Shown: piece by piece, positions 28,131 to 37,945 of the stretch
Layout: each line of letters starts with the position of its first letter
Numbering within the stretch: position 1 is the first letter of the stretch
Assembly: GCF_019977235.1 (NCBI RefSeq)
Contig: NZ_AP024646.1
Coordinates: 1,426,001-1,490,000 of the forward strand
Direction: 5' to 3'
Source: Arthrobacter sp. StoSoilB5
GTDB lineage: Bacteria; Actinomycetota; Actinomycetes; Actinomycetales; Micrococcaceae
DNA: 64,000 nucleotides
Position numbers and translations under genes: made by a program
The notes under the pieces: model-generated
The model's database searches: none
What the model was told of the DNA's origin: nothing
The model's input: only the letters and a program-made list of their open reading frames with translations

Positions 28131-30872
28131 ATGTCGGCGGAGTTGCTAAACAGAGGCGGTGGAGGCGCAGCAAAGGCTGCGGCTCCGGACCTTGTGGGCG
28201 GTCCATCCGATCGGCAGACATGGTCCTTGCTGGCCAGGAGCCAGGATCTTTCCCGTGCTACCAAGCACCTTGAGTCGCCTGATTCGTACGGTGTGGTGCT
28301 CACTGGCGAACGGGGCATCGGCAAATCGGGCTTGGCCCGGGCGGTAGTTTCCTCGCTTGGCCCCAAGATTCACAGCCTGCAATTGCGCAACACGGTTGCC
28401 AACGGCCAAACTCCCTATGGTTGCCTCGGATTCCTCTTGGCGAGGCTGCCGTCCGAGGCCGTCAGTTCGCCCACGGGCATTCTGCACGCGATTACTTCCC
28501 TGATCCGGGCTGAAGCCGCAGGCCGCGAGACTGTTTTCATCGTTGACAATGCCGGCGGCATGGATCCCATGAGCACTGGCGTACTGCTGAACCTGATGGC
28601 CACTGGCACGGCAAAGGTCATTGCAACCGTTCAACGTTCCAGCGACCTCCCGGCCGATTTTCACCGGCTGGTCCTTGAGGAGCAACTGGGCGAAGTCCAC
28701 CTCAACACGCTCAGTGAAGAACAGACGAAGCAAGTTCTCGGTTCAGTACTGGGGCACTACGTCTCATCGACGCTCGTGGGTTCACTCCACTCCGCAGTCG
28801 GCGGGAATCCGATGCTCCTGCATGCGCTATTGGACGAGCAACGCCATTCCGGCAATCTCGTCCTCAACGATTCCGTTTGGACGCTCAGGGACCGTATCAA
28901 GCTTGAAGGCGCCACGGTTGTGGAGGACTTTGTCCGTTCCAGGCTCGCGCGCGAACCGCAGGCCAACCGGACCGTCGTTGAGATCCTGGCCTGCGCGCAG
29001 CGCGCAACACTCGTGGACCTTGCCGCCATCTTCGGCACGGAAGTGCTTGTAGAGATGGAGGAATCCGGGCTGCTTAGCGTAGACCGGGCCGGGGAGCACT
29101 GGGTTTCCCTCCGCGACGCATACGTGGGTGAGGTTGTCCGGGGTTGGCTGAGTACCCGGCGCCGGCGAGAGCTGCGGTTAATGCTTCTTGGACCCAAAGA
29201 GCCGGAGTTGGGTGGGTTGGCTCCACAGGACCTGCTGAGCTACGCCGCGTGGATGCATGCGTGCGAGGATGAGCCCCCACCATCGCCCGCGCACGCCCTC
29301 GCAGCCGGACGGGCTGCGCTGGATGATTACGATCCCAACTTCGCCATCCAGTGCACACTCTCACTGGACCCGAAGGACGCCGAATGGGTGCCGGGGCAGC
29401 GCCTGAAGTCAGCGGCCTACCTCATGTTGGACCTGCCCCTGCACGCGGCCCAGGCTTTGGATGAAGTGTCCGAGGCGCACATAGCCGCCTTGGACCCTGT
29501 GGAGTTTGCTGAAGTAACAGCGGCGAAGTGCCAGGCGATGACGTGGATTGACGGCCGCTCGGCAATGGTGCCCGGAGTGATCGCCGCCGGGAGTGAAACC
29601 CTGGAAGCCATGGTTTCGAACCCGGAGAAATACCCGCCGGAGACCATAATGAGGGCCCGGAACCGGCTCCTCCTTTGCAACTATGAATACCAGACGTACA
29701 TGGGCGAGTACGCCGACGTAATCGATGACTTGGAAGGTGAACTGGCCAAGGACCCGGCCGAGGACCGTGAACACTGGCTCAAGTCCGCCTTTTGCCTCAT
29801 TGAAGCCCGCTGCATCATGGGCCGGGAACTGGAAGCGCAGCAACTGGCACGCACCGTGTCCCGGCAGCTGGGGAACAATGACAGGCCAGCGCAGTTGGAG
29901 GAGTCTTTCGCGCGGCATGCTTTCCAGGTGCTGCTGCTGTCCGGACAATGGCGCAAATGCATCGAGCTCATGCGGCGCGCACCCTCCACACCTTCCCGCC
30001 TCCAGTACCGGGGTGCTATCACCGAACTGGGCGTGGGCCTGTCCTATGCTTACGCTGGAAAGCCCTCTTGCGCGATCGAGCCGTTGCGTTCCGCCGTCGC
30101 CCAGCTTGAGCTCCGCCCGGCCATGAACATGGTCAAGGTTGCCTACGCTGCTACCGCCTTTGCCTATGCCCAGCTGGGGAACTCGCTGGAAGCCGGACGG
30201 TACCTTGACCTGTACCGGACATGCCGGGGTGCTGGAAACTATTTCTCCGAGTCCGTTGCCGAGTTTTGCGCCGAAATGGCAGGCCGCTGGATGGGGGACC
30301 CGGAAGTCAAACAGCGGCTTCTGGCCAGGGTCCATCAGGACATTGCCAAACGACGCTTCACAACCGCCGGCATCTGCCTCTTCGGCGCCACCGTGGAGGG
30401 CACGGATGCAGAGTACAAATTGCTGGAAGAGATTGCCGGAAACCGCCAAGGCCCATTGGCTGGGATTTCCCGTGATCTTGCTCGGGGATCATTGAGCAGG
30501 AGTTCCCGCTCTCTTTTGGCTGCCGCCGATGCCGCGGCTGCACTGGATTTGTTGGTTGTCGAAGCCAGGTGTGTGGCCATGGCCTTGGACTTTGCGCGGG
30601 ATGCCGGTGAAACCACCGCGGCCAGGACCGCGCAGCTTAGGCTTGAGCGTCTGGAACAATCGGTCTCGGCGTTGCCGATCCAACCACGGAGCGACGCGCC
30701 GGTGTTGACCGAGCGCGAACGGCAAATTGCCAAACTGGCTGGAAAGGGTGTCAGCAATCGTGAAATCGCTATGGATATTGGGGTGTCTGTGCGGACCGTT
30801 GAGGGACACCTATATCAAGTATTTACCAAGCTCGGCGTCTCATCGCGAGGCGAGCTCAATGGCCTCCTGTGA
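28131..30872 (+). CDS. LAL-type LuxR family regulator with STAND-like ATPase domain (paralogue 1)
   Basis: About 913 aa from ATG 28131; GAAGG sits six bases upstream, so the in-frame ATG at 28125 is less likely. The N-terminal ATPase domain has Walker A VVLTGERGIGKSGLARAVV and a Walker B-like TVFIVDNAGGMDPMSTGVLL. A long helical, TPR-like middle region follows. The C-terminal LuxR helix-turn-helix covers about the last 60 residues (LTERERQIAKLAGKGVSNRE, then IAMDIGVSVRTVEGHLYQVF). LAL (MalT-type) proteins are ATP-dependent activators triggered by small molecules. Inducer and targets are unknown. It is the first of three related genes in a row. Confidence 0.92.
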   Translation: MSAELLNRGGGGAAKAAAPDLVGGPSDRQTWSLLARSQDLSRATKHLESPDSYGVVLTGERGIGKSGLARAVVSSLGPKIHSLQLRNTVANGQTPYGCLGFLLARLPSEAVSSPTGILHAITSLIRAEAAGRETVFIVDNAGGMDPMSTGVLLNLMATGTAKVIATVQRSSDLPADFHRLVLEEQLGEVHLNTLSEEQTKQVLGSVLGHYVSSTLVGSLHSAVGGNPMLLHALLDEQRHSGNLVLNDSVWTLRDRIKLEGATVVEDFVRSRLAREPQANRTVVEILACAQRATLVDLAAIFGTEVLVEMEESGLLSVDRAGEHWVSLRDAYVGEVVRGWLSTRRRRELRLMLLGPKEPELGGLAPQDLLSYAAWMHACEDEPPPSPAHALAAGRAALDDYDPNFAIQCTLSLDPKDAEWVPGQRLKSAAYLMLDLPLHAAQALDEVSEAHIAALDPVEFAEVTAAKCQAMTWIDGRSAMVPGVIAAGSETLEAMVSNPEKYPPETIMRARNRLLLCNYEYQTYMGEYADVIDDLEGELAKDPAEDREHWLKSAFCLIEARCIMGRELEAQQLARTVSRQLGNNDRPAQLEESFARHAFQVLLLSGQWRKCIELMRRAPSTPSRLQYRGAITELGVGLSYAYAGKPSCAIEPLRSAVAQLELRPAMNMVKVAYAATAFAYAQLGNSLEAGRYLDLYRTCRGAGNYFSESVAEFCAEMAGRWMGDPEVKQRLLARVHQDIAKRRFTTAGICLFGATVEGTDAEYKLLEEIAGNRQGPLAGISRDLARGSLSRSSRSLLAAADAAAALDLLVVEARCVAMALDFARDAGETTAARTAQLRLERLEQSVSALPIQPRSDAPVLTERERQIAKLAGKGVSNREIAMDIGVSVRTVEGHLYQVFTKLGVSSRGELNGLL

Positions 30873-30910
30873 GTCGAGGAGTGTAGTTTCCGTCCACCGG
30901 GTGCGTGCCC

Positions 30911-33571
30911 ATGCAGGCTGAGTACCTTGTTGGCAGGGAAGCCGAGTTGGACCTTGCGACTGAAATATTGAGGCAGGAGGGCGCTGGCGCCGTACTGCTC
31001 CTTGCCGATCCCGGCATCGGTAAAACGGCCATGGCAGCGGAGATCGCCGCCCGTTTAGCCAACGAAATGGTGGTGATGCGGATCCATGGAAGTCCCGCGC
31101 TGTCCACTGTTCCTTTCGGTGTCCTGGCACCCTATCTCCTGGACCTGCCCGTGGAACAGGCCACTTCGCCCGTGGCTATCCTCCGCGAATTTTGGTCCCA
31201 GTTCGAAAAACGGCGTGGAAGCGAAGGCGCCCGGCTCCTGCTGGTAGTGGACGACGCCCATGACCTGGACGAGGCCAGCACCCAGATTCTGGCCGAGTTG
31301 GTGACGGCCGGCTGGGCGCGGCTGGTGGCCACCAGCAGGCCAAGGCCCGGGCTACCCCCTGCCCTCCTTCAGCTGTGGTACGACGGCCTGGCGGAGCGGC
31401 TGGAACTCCATCCCCTCGAAAAAGAAACAGTTACTGAGTTGGCCGCGAAAACCTTGGGCGGGGCGGTCATGGCCAGCACGGCAGAAGTTTTGCATTCTGT
31501 TTCTGAAGGCAACCCCCTGTTGCTCCGTTGCCTCCTGGAGGATTCGAAGGCTGACGGGAACCTCGTGCGTCGAAATGGCGTGTGGTTCCTGACGAGGGCC
31601 CTCTCAGGCACTGGCGAGGGCCTCTCCGAAGTGGTACGGAACAGGGTACTGCGAACCAGCGAGGCCGAACGGGAGGCCATGTACGTGATTGCCTTGTCCG
31701 AACCCGTCCCGGCCGCTGTGCTGGACGCGCTTGTTGGCAGGGATACGCTCCGGTCCCTGATGGACAACAGGCTCGTGATCTCCAGCAACGGCGCTGGCAG
31801 CCCCCTGAAAATGTGGCACCCGATGTACGGCGAGGCCCTTCGCCATATTGTTTCGCCCGCCCGCAGCCTCCAGATCCGCCAGCGTATGGTGCAGCATCTG
31901 CCCGCGGAGCCATCCACAGCGGAGGGCCTGCTCCGAATGGTGAGCTGGGCGCTGGACTGTGGTGCCGACGTCGACGACGAACAGCTGCTGCGGGCGGCGT
32001 TCCTCGCCGCAAAACTGCTCCAGAATCCGCTTGCCTTGGCGGCGGCCGCCAAGGTCCGTTCGGAAGCGCTGCGTCCACGTGCCCGTGCCGTCATGGCAAT
32101 GGTCAAATACAACGACGGCGACTACCGCAGTGCCGTGCAGTTGCTCGAGGAAGATGCCGGGTTCCTGGACGCGGACCCGTCGGGGCCCCTGGGTGCAGGA
32201 CTGTTGTGGGGCGCTGCCCGGTCAGCGATGGGGGACAGCTCAGGTGAGATCCTGGCTGATGCGCATTCTGCCGCCGACGCCCTGGTGGCTGGCCGCGCGG
32301 CCGAGGATCCTGCGGTCCAGCAAATCAGACGCCATGCAGCAGCCTTGGAATTGGCGGCGTTGGCCCATGACGGCCGCTATGGGGAACTTCGCGGGGGACT
32401 GGGCGCGTTCCAGGTCGGTCTTGGCCCGGACGAGCCTGATTTCGTCATGAACCAGCTCTTCCTATTGGCCATGCAGTGCGAACTCCTGATGGTCGAAGGG
32501 CAGGCCGTGCAGGCCTTGGAGATGGGCCGCGAAGCCCTGGTGTTGCTGGATGAACACAACGACGACCTCCTGTACTTCACCGATTTCATCCTGGTCCGCT
32601 ATGCCTTGGCCGCGCTGGAATCGGGGGATTGGGCGGCTGCCGAGACCGCACTGAACCGATATGCCGCGAGTTCTGCCATGGGGCTCATTACGTTCGGCGG
32701 AGACGTGCAGGCCCTCAAAGGACTGTCCTTGCTCAGGCAGGGACGTTTGGAACAGGCCGGTGCGCTGCTGATTCCCGCGGTGGAGGCCCTCCGTGTGAAG
32801 GACCCGCAGAGGCTGCGCCGCCTGGGTAACGCGCTGGCGTTTTATGCGGCTGCGAGATCCGGAAACAACGAGCTCGCCCAGCGATTGTCCGCGGACCTGG
32901 GCGTCCCTGCCGCTGGCGGCGCCTATGTAGAAGCGCTGGCTGAACTCTTTACCCTGGCCGCCAAGGAGCATTTGAACAGGGGAACAGGCCTGGAGAAGCT
33001 GCGGAGCCTGCCCGATTCCACGCATCTGCATCAACTGCCGGGCGTCCTGCTCCAGAACCTGGTCCTCAGGGCAGAGCTGGGAGACCTGCAGGCAATGGAA
33101 GCCATCCAGGAAACTGCGTCTTCGATGGCTGGGGCGTGGGCCAGCGGCTGGCACATGCTGGCGACTGCCCAGATGGGCGGCGCCGGCGATGCGTTCGTTA
33201 ACGCCGGCAACCTGTTGGCGGCCGGGGGCATGCCCGGGCCGGCGGCGGCCGCCTTCGACAAAGCCGCCATCGCCTTCGATGCCGAGGGTAAACGGCCGGA
33301 GGCACGGCAGGCGGCCGTGTTGCGGGACGTCAGCGAGGCCAGTCTGGGCGACGCGCAGCTTCACGATCCCCATACCGAGGTGGACCGTTCCGTGCCCTTG
33401 ACCCGGCGGGAGCAGGATATTGTGGCGCTGGCCGTTTCCGGACTCACTGACCGGCAGATCGCCGAGAAACTTATGGTCTCCGTCCGAACTGTGGAGGGCC
33501 ACTTGTATCGCAGTTATGCGAAGCTGGGCATCCGCCGGCGCGAAGATCTCGGAGCTGCTGTCCGCAATTGA
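30911..33571 (+). CDS. LAL-type LuxR family regulator with STAND-like ATPase domain (paralogue 2)
   Basis: About 886 aa; ATG 30911 is chosen, and the in-frame GTG at 30905 is an alternative. The N-terminal EYLVGREAELDLATEILRQE and Walker A LLADPGIGKTAMAAEIA are followed by Walker B LLLVVDDAHDLDEASTQIL, a long alpha-helical repeat region, and a C-terminal LuxR HTH (PLTRREQDIVALAVSGLTDR, then QIAEKLMVSVRTVEGHLYRS). It starts only about 40 bp after paralogue 1, in the same direction, and is likely co-transcribed with it. The N-terminal domain resembles paralogues 1 and 3, consistent with tandem duplication. Confidence 0.92.
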   Translation: MQAEYLVGREAELDLATEILRQEGAGAVLLLADPGIGKTAMAAEIAARLANEMVVMRIHGSPALSTVPFGVLAPYLLDLPVEQATSPVAILREFWSQFEKRRGSEGARLLLVVDDAHDLDEASTQILAELVTAGWARLVATSRPRPGLPPALLQLWYDGLAERLELHPLEKETVTELAAKTLGGAVMASTAEVLHSVSEGNPLLLRCLLEDSKADGNLVRRNGVWFLTRALSGTGEGLSEVVRNRVLRTSEAEREAMYVIALSEPVPAAVLDALVGRDTLRSLMDNRLVISSNGAGSPLKMWHPMYGEALRHIVSPARSLQIRQRMVQHLPAEPSTAEGLLRMVSWALDCGADVDDEQLLRAAFLAAKLLQNPLALAAAAKVRSEALRPRARAVMAMVKYNDGDYRSAVQLLEEDAGFLDADPSGPLGAGLLWGAARSAMGDSSGEILADAHSAADALVAGRAAEDPAVQQIRRHAAALELAALAHDGRYGELRGGLGAFQVGLGPDEPDFVMNQLFLLAMQCELLMVEGQAVQALEMGREALVLLDEHNDDLLYFTDFILVRYALAALESGDWAAAETALNRYAASSAMGLITFGGDVQALKGLSLLRQGRLEQAGALLIPAVEALRVKDPQRLRRLGNALAFYAAARSGNNELAQRLSADLGVPAAGGAYVEALAELFTLAAKEHLNRGTGLEKLRSLPDSTHLHQLPGVLLQNLVLRAELGDLQAMEAIQETASSMAGAWASGWHMLATAQMGGAGDAFVNAGNLLAAGGMPGPAAAAFDKAAIAFDAEGKRPEARQAAVLRDVSEASLGDAQLHDPHTEVDRSVPLTRREQDIVALAVSGLTDRQIAEKLMVSVRTVEGHLYRSYAKLGIRRREDLGAAVRN

Positions 33572-34035
33572 CGGCAGAGCCGATTGAGTAGCCCTCGAGG
33601 CCCCCAAGCACCACTTGTGTGCGGTAGCGCACCGATTACCACCAATCAATGGAGTAACCCGCGTCCCATCCCGGCCGGGACCAAGTAGTGCCCCATCAGG
33701 GGACTGAGTACAACAGAGTATCGGGGCCCAAAAACCGCCCTACTAATCGAGTACCGATTACTGGTGTTCTGATTTCTGCCACGCGGTTAACTGATCTTGG
33801 AAGGACGGTAAGCCCCAAGCATCCCCGGAATTCCAAATCGAAATACCGCATCGGTGGTCTCTTTGAGCCGGTGCTCCGGCCGCCGAGAGGCGGTCCGGCC
33901 CTGTACGAAGCCGGCGGCGACAGAGTCTTCTGAGACCGAGACTCTCCCCCCAGCCGTCGCCGGCTTCTAGGCCAGGGATCCCGCAAAATCGCGGAAGCCG
34001 AAACCCTCCCGGACCAAGGGACTGCTGCTATTGGA
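33572..34035 (+). other. 464-bp structured intergenic region between LAL paralogues 2 and 3
   Basis: No gene is supported here. The region contains at least two strong inverted repeats. One hairpin, at 33876-33898, pairs CCGGCCGCC with GGCGGTCCGG around GAGA with one bulged T. A longer one, at 33907-33967, pairs GAAGCCGGC(GGC)GAC with GTCGCCGGCTTC and has an inner AGAGTC/GACTCT stem. No T-run follows, so a simple terminator is less likely than a leader structure or a small RNA. The gene downstream has GGAG five bases before its ATG. Confidence 0.55.
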
Positions 34036-34041
34036 GTGCGC

Positions 34042-36480
34042 ATGTTGCCGGACCCCTGGCTGGACGAAGAGACTGTCACAGTCGGGCTGAGACCATCAAC
34101 ATTCCCGGACCGGAAGCAGATCCTGGATCTGATCCTTTCGGCAGTACCCTCTCCTTCCACCAACGGCATAGTCGTGATCGGAGACAGGGGATCGGGAAAG
34201 AGCCACCTGTTGCTCTCCGTCAAAGCAGGGCTCCCGGACTCTCTGGACGTCCGGACATTCGCCGGAAAACCGGAACTCCAAACAACCGTCTATGGTGCGT
34301 TGAGCGCGGCAGTGGAGCCTGCCGGCGAACAAACTGCGCTCCCGGGACTTCACGTCCTCCGGGCGCTGACACGGAGCCTCGGTCCCGCGGAATACCTGTA
34401 CACACCACCACTGGCACGGCGTCGAAGCAAGCGGCACCCTGAACCAAAGCGGCCCCCACTGGTCCTCCTCGTGGATGACATCCACTACGTCGACCCTGCG
34501 TCCCTGGCGGTCTTGCTCCAGCTGATGCCGGGATTCGGCGCCACCCTGGTAGCTACGGCCGACAGTCGCCGCCCCCTTCCGCCAGACCTGTACCAGTTGT
34601 GGGAAGACGGCTTCCTAGAGCAGTACTTCCTGGCTCCCTTCACGTTCAGTGAGGCTCAGGCTTTGTGCGAGGACGTACTGGGCGGAAAGGTCCAACGGCG
34701 TGCCAGCAGCCTTCTGGCGGCGATGTGCGGGTTCAACGTGGGACTCCTTTGCCTTGCAATCCAGGATGCACGCAACGCCCACCTCCTGGTAGAGCGCGAC
34801 GGTTACTGGACCATCGATGTTCGGGCGCACTGCCAATGGCCTGGGGTGGTTGACCACGTCCGGGCCGACGTCTCACACCACGCTGCCGAGGAACTTAAGG
34901 CGTTGGAGGTCATCGCGCTCGCCGAGCCTCTGGCACTGGACGTTGTGGAACACAGTTTCGGCCAAAAGGCCGTGGAACACCTTCTCGCCTCTCACCACAT
35001 CAGGGTGCTTCCGGGCCGTCCGCCGCTTGTCCGGACGAGTTCGTGGCTCTGGGGCGAGGGCATCCGGCTATCCGTTCCCCACGTGCGGAGCACGGCGCTG
35101 CGGCTCGGCGTGGAGGAGCCCGGACTCACCCCGGATTCGGCCCCCGCTATGCTGCGGTGGATGACGTGGACCCTCGATTGCGGGCTCAGCCTCTCGGACG
35201 AACTCATCCTTGCCGCCGCTCCGGCCGCCGACAGGCCGTCGACCGCTGAGCTGGCCATCAGGGCTTCGGTGGGCGTCAAGGGTCCCGGCCACCGGGATCA
35301 AGCCAGGATGCTCCGTGCCAGGGCGCTCATTGCCGGGGGCAAGCTCAAAGAGGCCACACCGGAGCTGCGGGAGCTGGTTGGCCCAGGATCACAGCCCGAG
35401 GTGCAGGCCGACGCTGCACGCCGCTTGATGGCCCTGAGCCTTCTGGGTGCGGCGACCGCCATGCCGGTAAGGCCCGACGGCGGAGCTGACGAGCCGGAGG
35501 AACCGTCGGATCCAGCGGCGCGGGTCATGTGGAATGTCCACCAAGCCGAACAACTCCTTCTTTCCGGAGATGCGCCCAAAGCGCTGGGGAAGTCTGGCGC
35601 TGCCATGGCCGCCATCAACTCAGATCCTGCACTGGAGATGTTCCGGCCGGGCGTCCTGCTCCGCCACGTGGTCTGCCTGCGGCACAATCTGTCGTGGAGC
35701 CAGGTGGACTCGCTCCTGGATTGCCCCTGGGCCTACGCAGTGCCGGCGCACCTGGCTTGGTGCCTGGATGTAGCGCGGGGGTATGCGCAGCTCAGCCAGG
35801 GGCTCCCGCGGGCTGCGTTGCGAACGCTGGAACCTGTAGTAGCTGAACTGCACGACGCCGGCCTGGCGCCGGTTCTGCGGCTGGCATCGGCGCTGCTGGC
35901 GTACTCAGAGGCGCAGTGTGGTGATTTGGAGCAGGCCATGGCCAGAGTGGAGCAGAGTCAAGCAGCCCACGCAGGCCTCACGGACGAGGGCCTTTTGCCC
36001 CAGCTAAGCGCCCTGTTCGTGGCGGCGGCGCAGGACAGGGTTTCGGGCAAGCCTGGCCACTTGTTTTCGGTGGCTGAGGTGTTCCATGACAGGCAAAGTC
36101 CTTTGATGGAGGCTGAGGCATTGGCACTCATGACGCTCAACGCAAGCACTTCCGCCGTCGACGACCTCGTGGTGCAGCGCCGCCTTGGCGAGCTTGCCGC
36201 CTCGATGCAGGGGGCTGGCGCGGCGGCGATGGGAACCTTCGCATCCGCTTTGCTGGGTAACGACCCCAAGTCGCTTGAGTCCGCTGGCAAGAGCCTCTCC
36301 GGAGAGCGGCAATTCGCGCAGGCTGCCCTCTGTTACGCCCGTGCGGCCAGCGGCTACGAAGAACGGACCCGGAGCGCGGCGAGCCGCCGCGCGTCGACCC
36401 TCATGGAGCGGTTGCACAGCGCCTTCGATAGCGACGTTGCTCCGCCGCTGGGATGGCTGCCCGGTACTGCAGGCCACTGA
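34042..36480 (+). CDS. STAND/LAL-like ATPase without LuxR HTH (paralogue 3)
   Basis: About 812 aa from ATG 34042; GGAG lies five bases upstream, and GTG 34036 is an alternative. Walker A is IVVIGDRGSGKSHLLLSV and Walker B is PPLVLLVDDIHYVDPASLA, followed by an arginine/sensor-like VATADSRRPLPPDLYQLW. The latter closely parallels TSRPRPGLPPALLQLWYDG of paralogue 2. A winged-helix-like middle and an alpha-helical TPR-like region follow. The protein ends ...WLPGTAGH with no LuxR HTH where paralogues 1 and 2 have theirs, and I see no HTH remnant between its stop and sufS. It may act as a partner or antagonist of the two regulators (inference). Confidence 0.88.
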   Translation: MLPDPWLDEETVTVGLRPSTFPDRKQILDLILSAVPSPSTNGIVVIGDRGSGKSHLLLSVKAGLPDSLDVRTFAGKPELQTTVYGALSAAVEPAGEQTALPGLHVLRALTRSLGPAEYLYTPPLARRRSKRHPEPKRPPLVLLVDDIHYVDPASLAVLLQLMPGFGATLVATADSRRPLPPDLYQLWEDGFLEQYFLAPFTFSEAQALCEDVLGGKVQRRASSLLAAMCGFNVGLLCLAIQDARNAHLLVERDGYWTIDVRAHCQWPGVVDHVRADVSHHAAEELKALEVIALAEPLALDVVEHSFGQKAVEHLLASHHIRVLPGRPPLVRTSSWLWGEGIRLSVPHVRSTALRLGVEEPGLTPDSAPAMLRWMTWTLDCGLSLSDELILAAAPAADRPSTAELAIRASVGVKGPGHRDQARMLRARALIAGGKLKEATPELRELVGPGSQPEVQADAARRLMALSLLGAATAMPVRPDGGADEPEEPSDPAARVMWNVHQAEQLLLSGDAPKALGKSGAAMAAINSDPALEMFRPGVLLRHVVCLRHNLSWSQVDSLLDCPWAYAVPAHLAWCLDVARGYAQLSQGLPRAALRTLEPVVAELHDAGLAPVLRLASALLAYSEAQCGDLEQAMARVEQSQAAHAGLTDEGLLPQLSALFVAAAQDRVSGKPGHLFSVAEVFHDRQSPLMEAEALALMTLNASTSAVDDLVVQRRLGELAASMQGAGAAAMGTFASALLGNDPKSLESAGKSLSGERQFAQAALCYARAASGYEERTRSAASRRASTLMERLHSAFDSDVAPPLGWLPGTAGH

Positions 36481-36559
36481 CGTGCTGTACGGCACATCTC
36501 CAGGGACGTCGCACCGTGGGATAATTGAGTGTCCCTGAAGGATTTCCAAGGAGCGCCCC

Positions 36560-37885
36560 TTGACAGTCGTATCAACTCCCGCCTCACTGCAGCAGTCCGT
36601 GCCCGCCATGGACAACGCGGAGGTGTTGCGGATCCGGAACGACTTCCCCGTCCTGGACCAACTGGTCAACGGCAAGCCGCTGATCTATCTAGATTCCGGC
36701 GCGACCTCGCAGAACCCCTTGAGCGTGATCGAGGCCGAGCAGGAGTTCTACGAACAACGCAACGCCGCCGTGCACCGTGGCGCCCACCAACTCGCGGTGA
36801 GCGCGACTGAGGTCTTTGAGGACGCACGCCAGACTGTCGCGGACTTCATTGGCGCGCAGTACGAGGAAACCGTGTGGACCTCCAACGCCACAGAGGGTCT
36901 CAACCTCATCAGCTATGCACTGTCCAACGCCGCTTTGTGGGCTGCGCAGGGCCGTGGCAGCTCAGCGTTGAAGGAGCTGGCCATTGGTCCGGGCGACGAA
37001 ATCGTGGTCACGGAGATGGAGCACCACGCCAACCTGATCCCATGGCAGGAGCTCGCTTTCCGGACCGGCGCCACGCTCAAGTACATTCCCATTACGGACG
37101 ACGGCTCGCTCCGGCTCGATGCCGCGGCAGACATTGTGGGGGAGCGGACCCGCCTGCTGGCTTTCACCCATGCCTCCAACGTCCTGGGCACCATCAATCC
37201 GGTACCGGACCTTGTGGCCCTGGCCCGGCGCGTGGGTGCCTTGGTGGTCCTTGATGCCTGCCAGTCGGTGCCTCACATGCCCATTGACGTCAAGGACCTG
37301 GACGTGGACTTCGCGGTGTTCTCGGGCCACAAGATGCTGGCCCCCACTGGCGTCGGCGTCCTGTACGGCAAGCAGGAACTCCTGGACGTCCTGCCGCCGT
37401 TCCTTACAGGCGGCTCCATGATCACTACGGTCACTATGGAACGGGCCGAATACTTGCCGGCTCCGCAACGCTTCGAAGCCGGAACCCAGCGCATCTCCCA
37501 GGCGGTTGCTTTGGCCACCGCCATCAACTATCTGTCCGAAACGGGGATCGACCGCATCCATGCCTGGGAAACCACGCTTGGCCAGCGCCTGGTCAAGGGC
37601 CTTGAAGGCATCGACGGTATCCGCGTCGTGGGTCCTGCCTCCGGCGCGGAACGGATCGGACTGGCCGCCTTCGACGTCGCCGGTGTCCACGCCCACGACG
37701 TCGGGCAGTTCCTTGACGATCGCGGCATCGCCGTTCGTGTTGGCCACCATTGCGCCCAGCCGCTGCACCGCCGTTTGGGGCTGACCGCTACTACGCGCGC
37801 AAGTACGTACCTTTACAACACCACGGATGACGTCGATGCATTCCTTGACGCCGTGTCTGGCGTTCGGGCCTATTTCCAGGCCTGA
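36560..37885 (+). CDS. sufS: Cysteine desulfurase SufS
   Basis: 441-aa class V aminotransferase-fold, PLP-dependent enzyme that removes sulfur from cysteine for Fe-S assembly. Visible motifs: LIYLDSGATSQNPLSVIEA, the HHANLIPWQ motif typical of group II desulfurases, the PLP lysine in FSGHKMLAPTGVGVLYG, FEAGTQRISQAV, and the catalytic Cys in AVRVGHHCAQPLH. It starts at TTG with AAGGAG six bases upstream. sufU follows within about 60 bp. Confidence 0.95.
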   Translation: MTVVSTPASLQQSVPAMDNAEVLRIRNDFPVLDQLVNGKPLIYLDSGATSQNPLSVIEAEQEFYEQRNAAVHRGAHQLAVSATEVFEDARQTVADFIGAQYEETVWTSNATEGLNLISYALSNAALWAAQGRGSSALKELAIGPGDEIVVTEMEHHANLIPWQELAFRTGATLKYIPITDDGSLRLDAAADIVGERTRLLAFTHASNVLGTINPVPDLVALARRVGALVVLDACQSVPHMPIDVKDLDVDFAVFSGHKMLAPTGVGVLYGKQELLDVLPPFLTGGSMITTVTMERAEYLPAPQRFEAGTQRISQAVALATAINYLSETGIDRIHAWETTLGQRLVKGLEGIDGIRVVGPASGAERIGLAAFDVAGVHAHDVGQFLDDRGIAVRVGHHCAQPLHRRLGLTATTRASTYLYNTTDDVDAFLDAVSGVRAYFQA

Positions 37886-37945
37886 CCCCTGCTGCTGCTA
37901 CACCGCAGCGGCTCCCACAAACTTCCACGAACGGTAACCAGCACC

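Noticed and set aside
29409..30449. 346-codon open frame antisense to LAL paralogue 1
   Set aside because: No domain is recognisable, there is no ribosome binding site, and it lies fully within a well-supported gene.
36481..36559. Remnant of a LuxR HTH after paralogue 3
   Set aside because: No HTH-like sequence is seen in any plus-strand frame of the 79 bp between its stop and the sufS start.
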